From contig NC_092702.1 of NCBI RefSeq assembly GCF_964275005.1, forward strand, positions 9,854,528 through 9,918,527: a DNA stretch of 64,000 nucleotides, read 5' to 3'. Source of the stretch: Diadema setosum (taxonomy: Eukaryota; Echinodermata; Echinoidea; Diadematoida; Diadematidae). A program made the translations under genes and the position numbers. This document shows, in pieces, positions 33,628 to 43,689 of this stretch; within the stretch, counting starts at the first letter, position 1, and each line of letters starts with the position of its first letter. The notes under the pieces were generated by a model that was not told where the DNA came from, did not search any database, and saw nothing but the letters and a program-made list of their open reading frames with translations.

Positions 33628-33822
33628 GCTGTACGCCCGCTGTATTGCGCTAAGCCGAGTGAGGGGCGCATACCCAGTGATTGCGACGCCCGAAAAAAAA
33701 AAAAAAAAAAAAAAAAAAAACATTTCGGGCGTCGCAATCACAGAACTAAGAGTTCTGTGGTCGCAATCACTGGGTATGCGCCCTCACTCGGCTTAGCGCA
33801 ATACAGGCGGGCGTACACCACT
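33628..33822. repeat. Large hairpin with an A30-like loop
   Basis: GCGCTAAGCCGAGTGAGGGG ... GATTGCGACGCCCG, then an A-run (about 33692-33720), then the inverse arm starting CGGGCGTCGCAATCAC and ending near GCGCAATACAGGCGGGCGTA. The right arm has a short extra GAACTAAGAGTTC palindrome. Confidence 0.8.
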
Positions 33823-33829
33823 ACACAAC

Positions 33830-34042
33830 CTAGTTTGCAGGCACAAACCCTTGTTGGTCGTATAGGAGTCTGCATGCGCCAAGACTAATACACGCACCAC
33901 TACACTGCAGCCTCTCCCTTGTTGGGAGAAGCTTCAACACAGGGCCTATGGGACAGTGCCAAAGTGGCGCAAGTAGTAGTCTTGGCGCAGACTCCTTTAC
34001 GACCAACAAGGGTTTGTGCCTGCAAACTATACACAACCTGCA
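33830..34042. repeat. Second fold-back next to the A-loop hairpin
   Basis: AGTTTGCAGGCACAAACCCT ... GGAGTCTGC.TGCGCCAAGAC pairs with GTCTTGGCGCAGACTCC ... AGGGTTTGTGCCTGCAAACT across a centre at about 33940. Confidence 0.75.
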
Positions 34043-34269
34043 ACTCGGAGAAATCAGGGAGGTCACCTCCCTGGAGAAATAAAGACGAAACAAAAACGGC
34101 TAGAATATCAATTATCGGGCGTCGCAATCACTGGGTATGCAAAGACGAAACAAAAACGGCTAGAAACTAGACTAGATGGACACTGAGTGCGCTTCGCTCT
34201 TCTTGCCACTGAACTCTATCTACTAGCCAAAGCACGTGAAAGAGTAGCCTGACCAGACACTGTGCTGGG

Positions 34270-34585
34270 CTGTCGCGATTCGCGACAGCGCTGCGTGTAG
34301 TTAGTGAAAGAGGTTCTATCTAGAACCTCTTTGCTACTAGCTCCAGTGCCGTATACGGCACTGACTAGCTCTAGTGCACACGCAGTGCGCTAAAAGGGCT
34401 TACTCTCGTGAACGGAACGGGTGTAGTCCGCCATGGAGCCTGTCCCCGATGGTGGCCATTTTAGTAACAACCCGTTGAGGGCGTGGGATATCAACTCGCT
34501 CTGGTCGTGAGCAGAGCGGGTTGATAGATAACTCGGCTCTGGTCGTGAGCAGAGCGTGTTAATAACCCGCTCTGGTCGTGAGCAG
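34270..34585. repeat. Cluster of perfect palindromes and three hairpin repeats
   Basis: CTGTCGCGATTCGCGACAG (34270-34288); a 12-bp stem with loop TC (34307-34332); AGTGCCGTATACGGCACT (34345-34362). They are followed by three copies of CGCTCTGGTCGTGAGCAGAG at about 34497, 34542 and 34568. Confidence 0.85.
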
Positions 34586-34599
34586 AGCGGTTGATAAGA

Positions 34600-35006
34600 A
34601 ATAAAGATACGCCATATGGTAATTATTAGTAGTTATCTCAATCTTTGTGGGACTGCAGATTGGAAAATAAAGGGCATTTCTTCAATTGCATTTCATGCTT
34701 AGACAGAATGATACTTCTCTATCTGTATGACAAAATGAGGTCCTAAGTTCATCTCTCGAGTCCTCTGTGTAATCTGGCTGAAAAAAAAAAAAAATTGAAA
34801 AGTTTAATATTGCATAAATAATGTGGAATGGTTATCCCCTTTCTTGAAAGGGTTCGGATGGTAAGCCCACAATTTTCGAAGCATGCCGTTAGGAATCGAA
34901 TTCAGTCCGTCTAAGACAAACTATAGTGAAACATTATGCTAGAGCCTCTGGTAGAGCAGTGGCAACTGAAGAGGCTACCCTGGGTAAATAAGACCTTACT
35001 TTTATT
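34600..35006. other. Intergenic, nothing recognised
   Basis: No coding or repeat signal beyond an A-run near 34780. Confidence 0.4.
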
Positions 35007-35110
35007 AGTTACGTTCAGACGACAAGCCTTAAGTTCGAGGTTAAGCTCGTCGTTAAGGACCGTGTAGACGCACTCGTAGTTAGCTAACCTCGAGGTTAGC
35101 TCGATGTTAA

Positions 35111-36082
35111 CCCTATATAAAGCCCAAGCTATTTTGACCCCTTCCAGGCCCAAGGGGGGGGGGGGGCACATTGTGCCCCTATATAACTTCTTTATTATGT
35201 ATGACCGTCATATTTGCACATGGGTAGAGCAACTCATACTCTACATGACCCAATATCATGACATTTCTCAAGGTCATCCACTGAGGGCGCTATTTACCAA
35301 ATATAAAGAAATACATAGGAAATACGCTAAAATCATATTTTTCTTTTTATTTCTTTATCCCCAGTATATATGTTTTTATTTCATATCATCAATTTCATAT
35401 TCTCCACAAAGGAAAATCAAGTCAACCTTCACTATTAGTTATGGTTGAAATTTCTCAAGGTTAACATGTGGGGGCGCTATTCATTACAATATAAAGAAAT
35501 ATATGAAACCTCTGATGTATTGCTTGGAATGGGTAAAAACTTGGTATCAAATTTGATATTTCCAAAATATTGAATTTGAGTTTGCAGATTGATAATATGA
35601 TTAAACAAATGATATTACAGGCAAAGCTTGTGTGAAGGTAACACAAAATAAAAGGGTAGTCTCTGAAAAATGCTGTATTTCGATTATTTCTATCATAACT
35701 ATTGTTTGATGCCCCATGTCATATAAAAATAAAGGAAATAATAAGAAGACCATTTCAGGGTAATTCACAACCCTGATTACTTCCACATTTTGGTCCTTCA
35801 GCAAATTACAGCCAAGAAAACCCCCATTTCATCCTTTATTATATTGTTAACTGAAATTGGAACAGAAAATCACGCAAAATCTGACGAACATGGTTGTCAG
35901 TTTCCGGTTGCCATGGCAACCAGCAATATCGGTCATAGCTAAATTATATATATCAAAATGTTCGCAATAAGATTTTAGGAAAAGTCACCAAATTTGGTTG
36001 AATCGGGTAAAGGGTGTAGGAGTGGCAAACAAAATATCATAGGGGCACAATGTGCCCCCCCCCCCCCTTGGGCTTTATAGTG
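35111..36082. mobile_element. piggyBac-like MITE, 972 bp, nested
   Basis: TTAA at 35107-35110 and 36083-36086 flank CCCTATATAAAGCCCAAG and CTTGGGCTTTATAGTG. Subterminal GGGGGGCACATTGTGCCCCT occurs at both ends in inverted order. TTAA with C-starting TIRs is the piggyBac pattern. Contains the perfect palindrome GGTTGCCATGGCAACC (35906-35921), an X-box-like site. Confidence 0.8.
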
Positions 36083-36539
36083 TTAAAGGTCCTGTTACCT
36101 TTGGGAACAGTGATTTTAAAAATGTTCAAGACATCACATTTTGATGCATATGTGTAGGTCTGTTGTATCACAAAACATCCTACCATATAAAATTTTGCAA
36201 TAAAGCCTAAAGTATAATATCAGTATTTTTGTCATCAAACCATAGACTGTAAACGGTTTAGTCATGGCAACATTTTTATTATAACTATTGTTCACATTTT
36301 ATCTCAGGGTTAGCGCTCTAACCACGAGCCGCGGGGGGTCCCACTCGTAGTTAAGCACCGTGTGGACACAAAAGGGCAAGGGGGCACGTGCCCCGGGCGC
36401 CACTCCATGGGGGCGCCAAAACGGAAAAACGGAAAAAAAAAAAACAACCCGAAGAAGAAGAACAAGAAGAAAAAAGAAACCCTCGTCCGGACGGGAAGAG
36501 TTAGAATGGGGGGGGGGGGTGCAGAAAAAGCTGAAATAC

Positions 36540-37530
36540 AACATTTTTCGGCTCGCTCAGTGCGCTCGCTCGCCAAAATTTATCCCCCCCCCAAAAAAAA
36601 AAAAAAAAAAAAAAGAGATAAGAACAAAAACGTGGTGATGACGCGGACAAAATGACAATGTCTATTGTGTTCACACATGTCATTTTATATTTAGCAGGCA
36701 AAATGATACACGGTGCAGCGACTGCTATTTCTTTCGTTCTGAAGCAATCGCCGATTGGATCAAAAGAGGCGCCAACGGTTTCGAACATACGGTGGGGGGG
36801 GGGTGGGCGCAAAAAAACAGCAACAAATCAAACAAGATAAAAACAAAACGTAATGATGACGAGGAAATATACAAATTTCAGGTCACTCGCTCGTACTAAT
36901 TTAGAGTATTTTTCCAAGTCCTCAGTTTGTTGGTATAAATCGTGATCTATCAGGCCGTCACTATATCTTGATTAGAACTCTAAGATTTAATAAGCAAAAA
37001 ATGACAAGAATCCATGTTTTGGAATACAAAAAAATTCGGCTCGCTCGCTGCGCTCGCTCGCCAAAATTTATCAAAAAGAAGAAGATAAGAACAAAACTTG
37101 ATGATGATGCGGACAAATGACAATGTCTATTGTGTTCACACATGTCATTTTATATTTAGCAGGCAAAATCTTACACGGTGCAGCGACTGCAATTTCTTTC
37201 GCTAGCGATTGCCGATTGGATCAAAAGAGGCCGCCAACGGTTTCGAACATACGGGGGGGGGGGCACAAAAAACCAAATCAAACAAGATAAGAACAAAACG
37301 TAATGATGACGCGGAAATATACAAATTTTCGGCTCACTCGCTCGTACTAATTTAGAGTATTTTTTCAAGTCCTCAGTTTGTTGGTATAATCGTTATCTAT
37401 AAGGCCGTCACTATATCTTGATTAGAATAATACTTGTAAGATTTAATAAGCAAAAAATGACAAGAATTCCATGTTTTGTAAGCCGAAATACAAAAATTTT
37501 CGGCTCGCTCGCTACGCTCGCTCACCAAAA
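36540..37530. repeat. Tandem duplication, unit about 470-490 bp
   Basis: TTTTCGGCTCGCTC...GCTCGCTCGCC recurs near 36545, 37035 and 37497. GGTGCAGCGACTGC.ATTTCTTTCG and AACGGTTTCGAACATACGG recur near 36710/37178 and 36775/37232. Its right neighbour ends CCTAGATACGCCACTG (about 37690-37713), which resembles a hAT terminus. Confidence 0.75.
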
Positions 37531-38218
37531 ATTTATCAAAATTTATTACATTTAAATCACCTTCAAAAGACCCCTTTAAATGCTTGAAAAGCATATCATG
37601 AGGACTTTTTAAAAGTCTCTACCGGGATGGGGTTGGGGTTGAACACTTTTTCAGAAATTAGGGGCGCAATTTTCGCGCTTGCCCCGGGCGCCGTTTCCCT
37701 AGATACGCCACTGCGTCGAAGTTAGGGGGCAAGAGCTTAACCTCGAGGTTTCCTAACCTCGAGGTTATGGCTTGTCGTCTGGACGTAACTGATGTCTGAG
37801 CTCTCTTCTGGACACCGAGACATTCATCTCGTGGTTCTTAACATCGATCTAACCTCGAGGTTAGCTAACTACGAGTGCGTCTACACGGTCCCTAACTACG
37901 AGCTTGACCTCGAGATTTCCTAACCTCGAGGTTTTGTCGTCTGAACGTAACTTTTGTATCTCTTCCTATAGACTGCTTTAAGAAAGCCTTGAGCACCTGC
38001 CACATCGACCACCGACAGTGGGCTGCTGTCCGGCCTCTGATCGCACATCTGGCGCCTCACTGTCCGACGGGCAGCAGCCTCCTTTGAGGATGATCGCAGA
38101 AAAACACACAGAGAGAAAACCCAACACCAACCAACCGTGTAACCGCTGCAACCTTGCCTGCCTGTACCGCATCGGACTCATCAGTCACTTTCGAGCCTGC
38201 AGCAGACGTGCACTTCCT

Positions 38219-38443
<225 letters not shown>

Positions 38444-38472
38444 TATATTTCAGAACAGTAGCAGTGAGGAAA

Positions 38473-38578
38473 CCCCACGAAAGACGTTGTTTTAACGATT
38501 TTTCGCCCATAGGGCTTTGTCAAGTAAGACTTGACAAAGCCCTATGGGTAAAAATTCGCTAAAACAGCATCTTTCAGG
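38473..38578. repeat. Strong hairpin: perfect 20-bp stem inside a longer palindrome
   Basis: CCCATAGGGCTTTGTCAAGT (38506-38525), loop AAG, perfect inverse to 38548. Weaker pairing continues outward (GAAAGACGTTGTTTTAACGA with TCGCTAAAACAGCATCTTTC). Confidence 0.9.
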
Positions 38579-38899
38579 GATTTTCCTTAATTACTACTGT
38601 TGTGTTGCGGTATCCACAAACCCGCTGGAGGATATACTGCCACACTCTATCTGAAAAGTCTTAAAAGAATTCATTTAGCTGACGAAATATTTTTTTTTTT
38701 GCTTTTTTTTAAATAAGTCACGATGATCGAGTTTCGGACACGCAGCCTTCGGGTTATGAGTCACTCACGCTTCAGCTGTGCGAGATTTACTGAAATTTTG
38801 CTGTAATTTTGGATATTCAGATTTACGGTATATTGTACTCGCGGCTGTATCCAGCCCCGCGTGTTTTGGATACTGCCACACGCGTATGGCTGGTCATAG

Positions 38900-39225
38900 T
38901 CATAATGGATGTAGCCAAAAAATGATTATTAGACTAAGTGGTATGTAGACAAAGTGAATATTAGACCATTTTGTTAATTAGACGAAGTGGCAATTAGCCA
39001 ACATGGAAATTAGACTATGGCGTTCGACCAAATGAGAATTAGACTAAGAGTGGTTGTAGCTGAACTGGTTATTAGACGAACTTGACGTTAGACCAAGTGG
39101 AAATTAGACCAAATGGTAAATAGACGAAGTGGTTGTAGCCTAAATTGGTTTATGGTTTAGCCCCAATGGTGTCAGCCCAACTGGTGATTAGACCAAGTGC
39201 TAATAGCTCAAGACTTGATAGGCCA
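38900..39225. repeat. Degenerate minisatellite of 'ATTAGACNAAGTGG' units
   Basis: Around fifteen or more copies of an 18-21 nt unit containing TTAGAC(C/G)AA(G/A)TGG, imperfect throughout. Confidence 0.8.
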
Positions 39226-39248
39226 CTATTAGTGATGATTAGCTTATC

Positions 39249-39358
39249 GTTATTATTATTATCATTATCATCATCATCATTATTATTATTATCATTGATA
39301 TAATCAATATTATTATTATTACTGTTATTATTATTATTATCATCATTATCATTATCAT
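39249..39358. repeat. (ATT/ATC)n microsatellite
   Basis: Trinucleotide repeat, followed by (GA)n at about 39390-39414. Confidence 0.9.
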
Positions 39359-39384
39359 ATCAGGTTAACCTACAATACATGTGG

Positions 39385-39418
<34 letters not shown>

Positions 39419-39446
39419 CAGACAGATACCTAGACACTGCAGTAGA

Positions 39447-40138
39447 TATTGTGGAATTCACGGTAATGAAGTCGCTGATTCCCGAGCTAAAGAAGCCTTG
39501 ACGAAATCTATTGAAATTTACAATGATCTTAGTTTTTCAGAGATAAAGCAGCTATTGTAACTAAGTATAAAACAGAATGGCAAAGTAAATGGAATATATA
39601 ACTCAACCTCCCCTCTAAAAACCATCCAACCATCCGTAAATTTTCAGCCATTCACATGTCATCTTCCTATAGACAACGTGAATTTAATATACATCATAGG
39701 TTGAGAATGGGCTGTCTCGGCCTGAACTCAGATTTAGTAAAACTAACACACAAAAAAAAAAACCCACAGGAAATTGCCCCTATTGCCCCACTCCTGAAAC
39801 AGTTAAACATTTTCTAACAGGATGCCCAAAATAAACAATATTATAGAAAGAGCTATGTTAATGGCAGAAACCAACACAAATCGTGATTCTGATATTCCAA
39901 AACTCCTAACGTCTCAAAATCGAAATATCCAAAATTCTGTAATCACATTTGTGTATAACAGGATAATTTTAATCGACTGAGCCAGGTATAAATTTGATGA
40001 ACCCAAAAGATTATAATGTAGTATTCATTAAATTGAAGTGTAAATTAGAAATATTTATTTTGTAAAATTTGTAATACAGTGAATTATATGTGAATGTGTA
40101 TTTGTACGAGTTTCAAGTATATGTATACATGAGTATGC

Positions 40139-40177
<39 letters not shown>

Positions 40178-40290
40178 GCATAACATATATACATATTATA
40201 TGCTGTAGTAATTATGTGAAGTATTATTGTATATTTAGAAGATACAGATGTTTTATTAGGCTTATGTATTAGAATTTTGTGAAGGTATAT
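39447..40290 (+). pseudogene. Older LINE: decayed ORF2 C-terminus and 3' UTR
   Basis: From about 39450 the plus strand reads CGIHGNEVADSRAKEALT (end of an RNase H domain, with the HGNEVAD motif). After frameshifts and stops it reads NCPYCPTPETVKHFLTGCPK, a C-terminal CX2CX7HX4C motif. An (AT)n and AATATAGGCATAACATAT block (from about 40141) follows as 3' UTR. The same 3' UTR block appears again at about 51156-51310. Truncated at its 5' side and broken by several indels. Confidence 0.75.
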
Positions 40291-41282
40291 TCTTGCAGGT
40301 CGAAGGGTGCGGACGTGCCGTGGTGCTCTCGCTGTTCTACTTGTACTATTAACCGAATTTTGCATCTATTTTCTGCCTTTCAGCTTTGATTAATATTGTT
40401 TGTTCTTCTTGATCATATGAGTGAGCCTGTTTTTCATTTATTTGATCCTTATGTGACACATTTCTGCTGAACTTGTTTTGAAATTTGACTGCGGATCTGA
40501 ACCCAAAGGACAACGCATATCATCGTAAGTTGTTCGACTCACGGCAGTCAAGCACTGCTTTGCACAGTCTGTCGCAGTGAGTGCACGTCCGCTGCTCTTT
40601 AGCTTCCGCCCTATACAGTTTGAGTTGCCGTGATTTATACATGTTATCACTTACTTTACTACTTTGTTGTGTTGATGTTATATACTTCGTAAGATCATTT
40701 ATCATTCATTGTAGCGAACAGTATATTGTCTAATTATTATTTTTCTTTTTGTCTTAGATGTGTAGGCCTATTTTCCTCTGTTTTGAGTTATAGTATCCAC
40801 TATTAGTATTATCCATATATCTATATCTTTGATTGACTTCACCTGTAGTTTATTTGTGAAAGGAAAGTATTATCTGTCTGTTATTGTGTTATTATATATC
40901 CACTGTGTATTTACACCCAGGTGTCAAAATACATCTGATTCTGTGTATACTTGTGTAAACTGCAGTGTTCGGTCGCTGCACGTTGCCAAAGCTATAGTGT
41001 GTAGCTACATGTAGCTGCCATTTTGTTTCTCACCTCCTCTATACACGCGTTCTCTTTTGTAATTCCCTTTGTTCTATACTTATCCGACCTATTTACTTTA
41101 TAACTGAGAGGCCTCATACTTTCTTTAGAGTTCCTTATCGCTTGGTCTCTCTTGTCATTGCCTGGTTTTTTCCTTTTCTTCGTATTCGGTCCGGTGCGCC
41201 TTTAGTCCTCCTTTTCCCTTTTATTCATTTCGCCTCTCCCTGCCCCACTCTATTGTTTATCCCCACTCGATCCTCTCCCTAC
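40291..41282 (+). promoter_or_regulatory. 5' UTR (and presumed internal promoter) of the LINE
   Basis: About 990 bp without a long ORF before the preferred ORF1 start. LINEs of this class carry an internal promoter near base +1, but no specific motif could be assigned here. Confidence 0.5.
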
Positions 41283-42716
41283 ATGGCCGTCACAATGGCG
41301 GCCATGTCTGGAATTCAGGACGTCCCTCCCCTCATTGTTCCCGCTAATGACTCCGAAGAAAACCCCAACAACCTCTCAGAGATAGAACCTGACCCCACTC
41401 CGATTCCTATCCGCGACACTGGCTTTACTGAAGTATCACGAAAAAGACAACGACCGAATTCCCAACCCTACTCCGATGACGAATCTGATCTGTTTCACAC
41501 ACCCACCCGTCCTCCCTTCAACCCGCATGTAACTATCATTGGCACAGTCAAAAACATTACTCTCATCAACCCCATCCAGATCGCACGTGAAATAAACAAG
41601 CTAGTAGGAAAAGTGTCTCAAGTCCAACGCAAACAAAAATCCTTCACTATCAAATGTTTCAATCCTAAACAGGTTCGTACTCTTATGGAACTGAATGAAT
41701 TCTGCAAAACCCCAATTCGTGTCACTAACGACAAGTCATTCTCTCCTGTTCTAAAAGGTGTCATCAAACGCGTCTCGCCCGAGTTAACGGAACAAGACAT
41801 CAAGGAGGCGCTGGCGGGCCAGGATGTGACCGAAGTTAAGCGCATCTCAAAGCGATCAAACGATGGTCCCACCCCAACCAATGTACTTGTTCTCTCTTTC
41901 GACTGCCCCTCACTTCCAGAATCAGTGTGCATTGGCTACGAAACTTTCCCAGTAAGTGTATATGTTCCCCCTGTTTCTCGCTGTTTTCACTGTCAGAGGT
42001 TTGGTCACACAAAAGATACATGTAGATCTAAACAGCGTTGTGTAAGGTGTGGAGAAAACCATGATCTCTCTTCTTGCCCGTCCAAATCCAATCCAAAATG
42101 TCTGCGATGCGGGGGCCCCCATAGCGCGGCATACGCAGGTTGCCCAAAGTTCAAACTTGCACGTAAAGTGCAAAATTACTCCACTTTGAATCATGTTTCC
42201 TACGCTGAAGCTGCCAAAAAATTACAGGTTACCCAATCCAACACCCAGGCTATGAATTCTAACCCAGATCAATCTGACCCGCAACATCTCCCAGGTCCTC
42301 ATGTGCCCGATTCTCCTCCTCAATCCACCATACCTGCTCCCATTCATAACTCCAAGTCCAACCCTACCACCTCCTCCATCACTACTTCTCGCTCCCATCC
42401 TACCACTGTGAATGTGACCCATGCATTTACTCAACCCCAACAGGCTACTGACAGGGCCCAGGTTCACAGAAGCCTCCCAGTCCCCACAGATACAAATACG
42501 GCCTCCACTCAAACTAACAAACGGCAACTCCCTCCTACAACATCCATTCTCCTAGTAGAAAAACTAGTCTCCTTTGTGAGCACAGTTATCAACAATCTTC
42601 ATGCGGCTGATTCTGACCACAAGAGAATCATGTTAGTTGTTCAATCTGCAAACACTTGCTTCGATGTGGTCGTTTCCCAGGAAAAGATATTCGAACTCCT
42701 ACACCAGAACCAATAA
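41283..42716 (+). CDS. LINE ORF1 (gag-like RNA-binding protein with three zinc knuckles)
   Basis: 477 residues from the ATG at 41283. This start is preferred over the in-frame ATG at 41142 because the upstream 47 residues are hydrophobic and pyrimidine-derived, unlike ORF1 proteins. Role in the family: binds the element RNA to form the RNP used for target-primed reverse transcription. An RRM-like region may span about residues 80-190 (inference). Three zinc knuckles from about residue 234 are clear: CFHCQRFGHTKDTC, CVRCGENHDLSSC and CLRCGGPHSAAYAGC. The C-terminal third is Pro/Ser/Thr/Gln-rich and probably disordered. The stop overlaps the ORF2 start as TAATG. No internal stop. Confidence 0.88.
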   Translation: MAVTMAAMSGIQDVPPLIVPANDSEENPNNLSEIEPDPTPIPIRDTGFTEVSRKRQRPNSQPYSDDESDLFHTPTRPPFNPHVTIIGTVKNITLINPIQIAREINKLVGKVSQVQRKQKSFTIKCFNPKQVRTLMELNEFCKTPIRVTNDKSFSPVLKGVIKRVSPELTEQDIKEALAGQDVTEVKRISKRSNDGPTPTNVLVLSFDCPSLPESVCIGYETFPVSVYVPPVSRCFHCQRFGHTKDTCRSKQRCVRCGENHDLSSCPSKSNPKCLRCGGPHSAAYAGCPKFKLARKVQNYSTLNHVSYAEAAKKLQVTQSNTQAMNSNPDQSDPQHLPGPHVPDSPPQSTIPAPIHNSKSNPTTSSITTSRSHPTTVNVTHAFTQPQQATDRAQVHRSLPVPTDTNTASTQTNKRQLPPTTSILLVEKLVSFVSTVINNLHAADSDHKRIMLVVQSANTCFDVVVSQEKIFELLHQNQ

Positions 42717-43637
42717 TGGATCTGAACCTCATTATTTGGCAGTGGAACGCCAGAGGGCTCCCCTCTAATGGCGCGGAGCTGACTCAACACATCTACTCTT
42801 CCCCTTCTCCCCCACATGTTATCCTCGTGCAAGAGACCTGGTGTCACGATGACACAAATTTCTCCATTCCTAAGTATACTGCTCTGTGGCGCAATCGCGT
42901 CTCATCACGTGGAGGTGGCTGTGCAATTTTTATTCATCAAGACGTAAATTTCAGCAATGTTCATTATTTCCCTCACCTAGAGGGCTTAAAAGTCAATATT
43001 CTGTATAGAAATGTTTCTGTCACTGTGATAAATTTTTACAATCCCATAAAAAGATTGTCCACACAAGATTTACTTTCACTTACAGTCGACTGCCTGCCAT
43101 ACTATGTCATTGGAGGAGATTTTAACGCCCACCATCCTGCATGGGGAGGAACCACTATGGACCTCAACGGAAAAGTCATATTTGAATTTTGCAATGATCA
43201 CGATATTGTTATGCTTAACGATTCCTCAGCAACACGCTTTGACATTGCTAGAGGATCTTCCACATCAATTGACCTCACTCTTGTTCCTCCGTCATTAGCC
43301 CCCCACTGTAACTGGTCGGTATCCCCGTTTTCCCTCGGGAGTGATCATTACCTTATATATTGCAGTGTTCATTTTACTTTGCCATTAAAGCGACTTTCCA
43401 TACCTAGCGCTTCCTCTCAAAATCATGACAATCTTCCGCCCCGTTGGGCTTTTCGAAGAGCCAATTGGGAATTATTTCAGCGTGAACTAGAATTGTTACA
43501 TCATTCACACAGCTCCCGTCCAGCAAATATTTACGATTTGTATGATCTTTTTCTACAATGTATTACCCAAGCTGCTAATGCTTCTATTCCCCTCCAGACC
43601 CCGACCTGTCGCCCACCTCTTCCCTGGTGGTCGGCGG
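42716..43637 (+). CDS. LINE ORF2, part 1: apurinic-type endonuclease domain (interrupted)
   Basis: Begins at the ATG inside TAATG, sharing one base with the ORF1 stop. The endonuclease/exonuclease/phosphatase fold is shown by WNARG (about residue 10-14), VQETW (Glu40), GGDFNAHH (Asp135) and SDH (His211), all catalytic positions of LINE endonucleases. It nicks target DNA to prime reverse transcription. After codon 307 the frame runs into the hAT-like insertion and stops at 43648. The reading frame resumes after the insertion at 46572: 922 + 2816 nt = 1246 codons including the stop. Confidence 0.9.
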
Positions 43638-43689
43638 CAACGGCGTAGCCAGGATTTGATCTTAGGGGGGGCGGTTAGTCTGCGAGGGA

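Larger units (their letters stand above)
32246..34170. mobile_element. Composite block bounded by inverted CTAGTTTCTAGCCG repeats
   Basis: CTAGTTTCTAGCCGTTTTTG at the left is inverted at the right (two tandem partial copies near 34081-34170). Direct repeats GATGGACACT lie just outside at 32225-32234 and 34175-34184, suggesting a target duplication, though five bases separate the left one from the TIR. The block contains a LINE remnant and a hairpin with an A-run loop. Confidence 0.5.
35007..37952. mobile_element. 2.9-kb element with TIRs of about 105 bp
   Basis: AGTTACGTTCAGACGACAA at the left and its inverse at the right. Homology continues through ACCGTGTAGACGCACTCGTA and GTTAGCTAACCTCGAGGTTA. 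A partial extra terminus near 37740-37790 suggests one end is duplicated. A TTAA-flanked element and a tandem duplication are nested inside. No transposase recognised. Confidence 0.75.

Noticed and set aside
33598..34170. Overlapping small open frames on both strands
   Set aside because: They arise from inverted repeats and the A-run; no conserved protein.
38900..39225. CRISPR-like array
   Set aside because: Units are imperfect with no constant repeat or spacer length, in a eukaryotic context.
41142..41282. Upstream start for LINE ORF1
   Set aside because: The extra 47 residues are hydrophobic and come from a pyrimidine-rich leader; the ATG at 41283 gives a typical ORF1 N-terminus.
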